Assembly: GCA_905372155.1 (NCBI GenBank)
Contig: CAJPNZ010000012.1
Span: forward strand, 1 to 49,856
Origin: Propionibacteriaceae bacterium
Lineage (GTDB): Bacteria > Actinomycetota > Actinomycetes > Propionibacteriales > Propionibacteriaceae
DNA: 49,856 nucleotides
Direction of reading: 5' to 3'
Every line of letters starts with the position of its first letter. Positions within the stretch are counted from its first letter, which is position 1. Shown here piece after piece: positions 49,808-49,856 of this stretch. The notes beneath the pieces are model-generated. The model was not told the DNA's origin, made no database searches, and was given only the letters and a program-made list of their open reading frames with translations. Made by a program: the position numbers and the translations under genes.

Positions 49808-49856
49808 CCCCCATCCGAGACGACGACCCAGCCGTCACCCTCCCGGAGGACTGATC
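49808..49856. repeat. Inverted repeat, right arm, running to the last base
   Basis: This arm is the exact reverse complement of 49588-49636 and begins at a run of five Cs. It interrupts the ABC ATPase frame and ends with the window, which suggests a fold-back artefact at a contig end rather than a biological repeat. Confidence 0.9.

Overview
The window is GC-rich DNA, almost fully coding, from an actinomycete. The CarD-IspD-IspF operon, the SenX3-RegX3 pair facing phoU, the DUF4032 protein, a long actinobacterial-type GlyA and a DtxR/IdeR-like box all point to Actinomycetota. Pyruvate formate-lyase with its activase suggests a facultatively anaerobic fermenter, such as a member of the Propionibacteriaceae; the genus is inference only. 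The window opens inside manA. It ends at an inverted duplication that runs to the last base, so the right edge may be a contig end.

Layout. 1-6 kb: manA (3' part), tRNA-Thr(TGT), a small membrane protein, a methyltransferase, a DedA protein, a membrane-anchored Mrr-like nuclease, and an orphan sugar-ABC ATPase (UgpC/MsmK type) with a strong terminator. 6-11 kb: metB, then a fermentation operon pflB - small glycyl-radical ORF - pflA. 10.8-15 kb: a decayed nucleotidyltransferase, a DUF4032 protein, a methyltransferase and an AAA/DUF4143 ATPase with a phased triple repeat upstream. 15-20 kb: cysS-rlmB, an RpiB-like isomerase, and a DUF2268 metalloprotease-MerR/TipAS operon. 20-23.4 kb: a coupled pair of ABC exporter-fold transporters, probably iron/siderophore-linked, preceded by several palindromic control sites. 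23.5-27.1 kb: glyA, then an MFS gene, then a second copy of the last ~140 bp of glyA. 27-31 kb: a tetR-MFS-ABC_ATPase operon. 31-37.8 kb: pit phosphate transporter plus a small partner, a DUF2207 protein, a zinc peptidase, and carD-ispD-ispF. 37.8-43.7 kb: regX3-senX3 opposite phoU, a lipoprotein polysaccharide deacetylase, gpmA, and a ClC channel. 43.7-46.2 kb: a UvrA-like pseudogene split by a dead IS630-family element. 46.3-49.9 kb: AHSA1 protein-SLC45-like transporter-universal stress protein, a CPBP-like membrane protein, and the tail of an ABC ATPase.

The main biological observation is that pyruvate formate-lyase is encoded in two pieces. A 702-residue protein carries the Cys-Cys active site but ends before the glycyl-radical domain. 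An 83-residue ORF with its own ribosome binding site supplies that domain (RVSGYAVNF), and the activase gene follows at once. If both are expressed as read, the radical-bearing part is a separate, replaceable subunit. Other points are a 14-bp repeat recurring every 23 bp upstream of the DUF4143 ATPase/cysS, an in-frame TA-target IS630 insertion, the glyA-tail duplication around a transporter gene, and recurrent -10-like hexamers 5-8 nt before start codons, suggesting leaderless transcripts.
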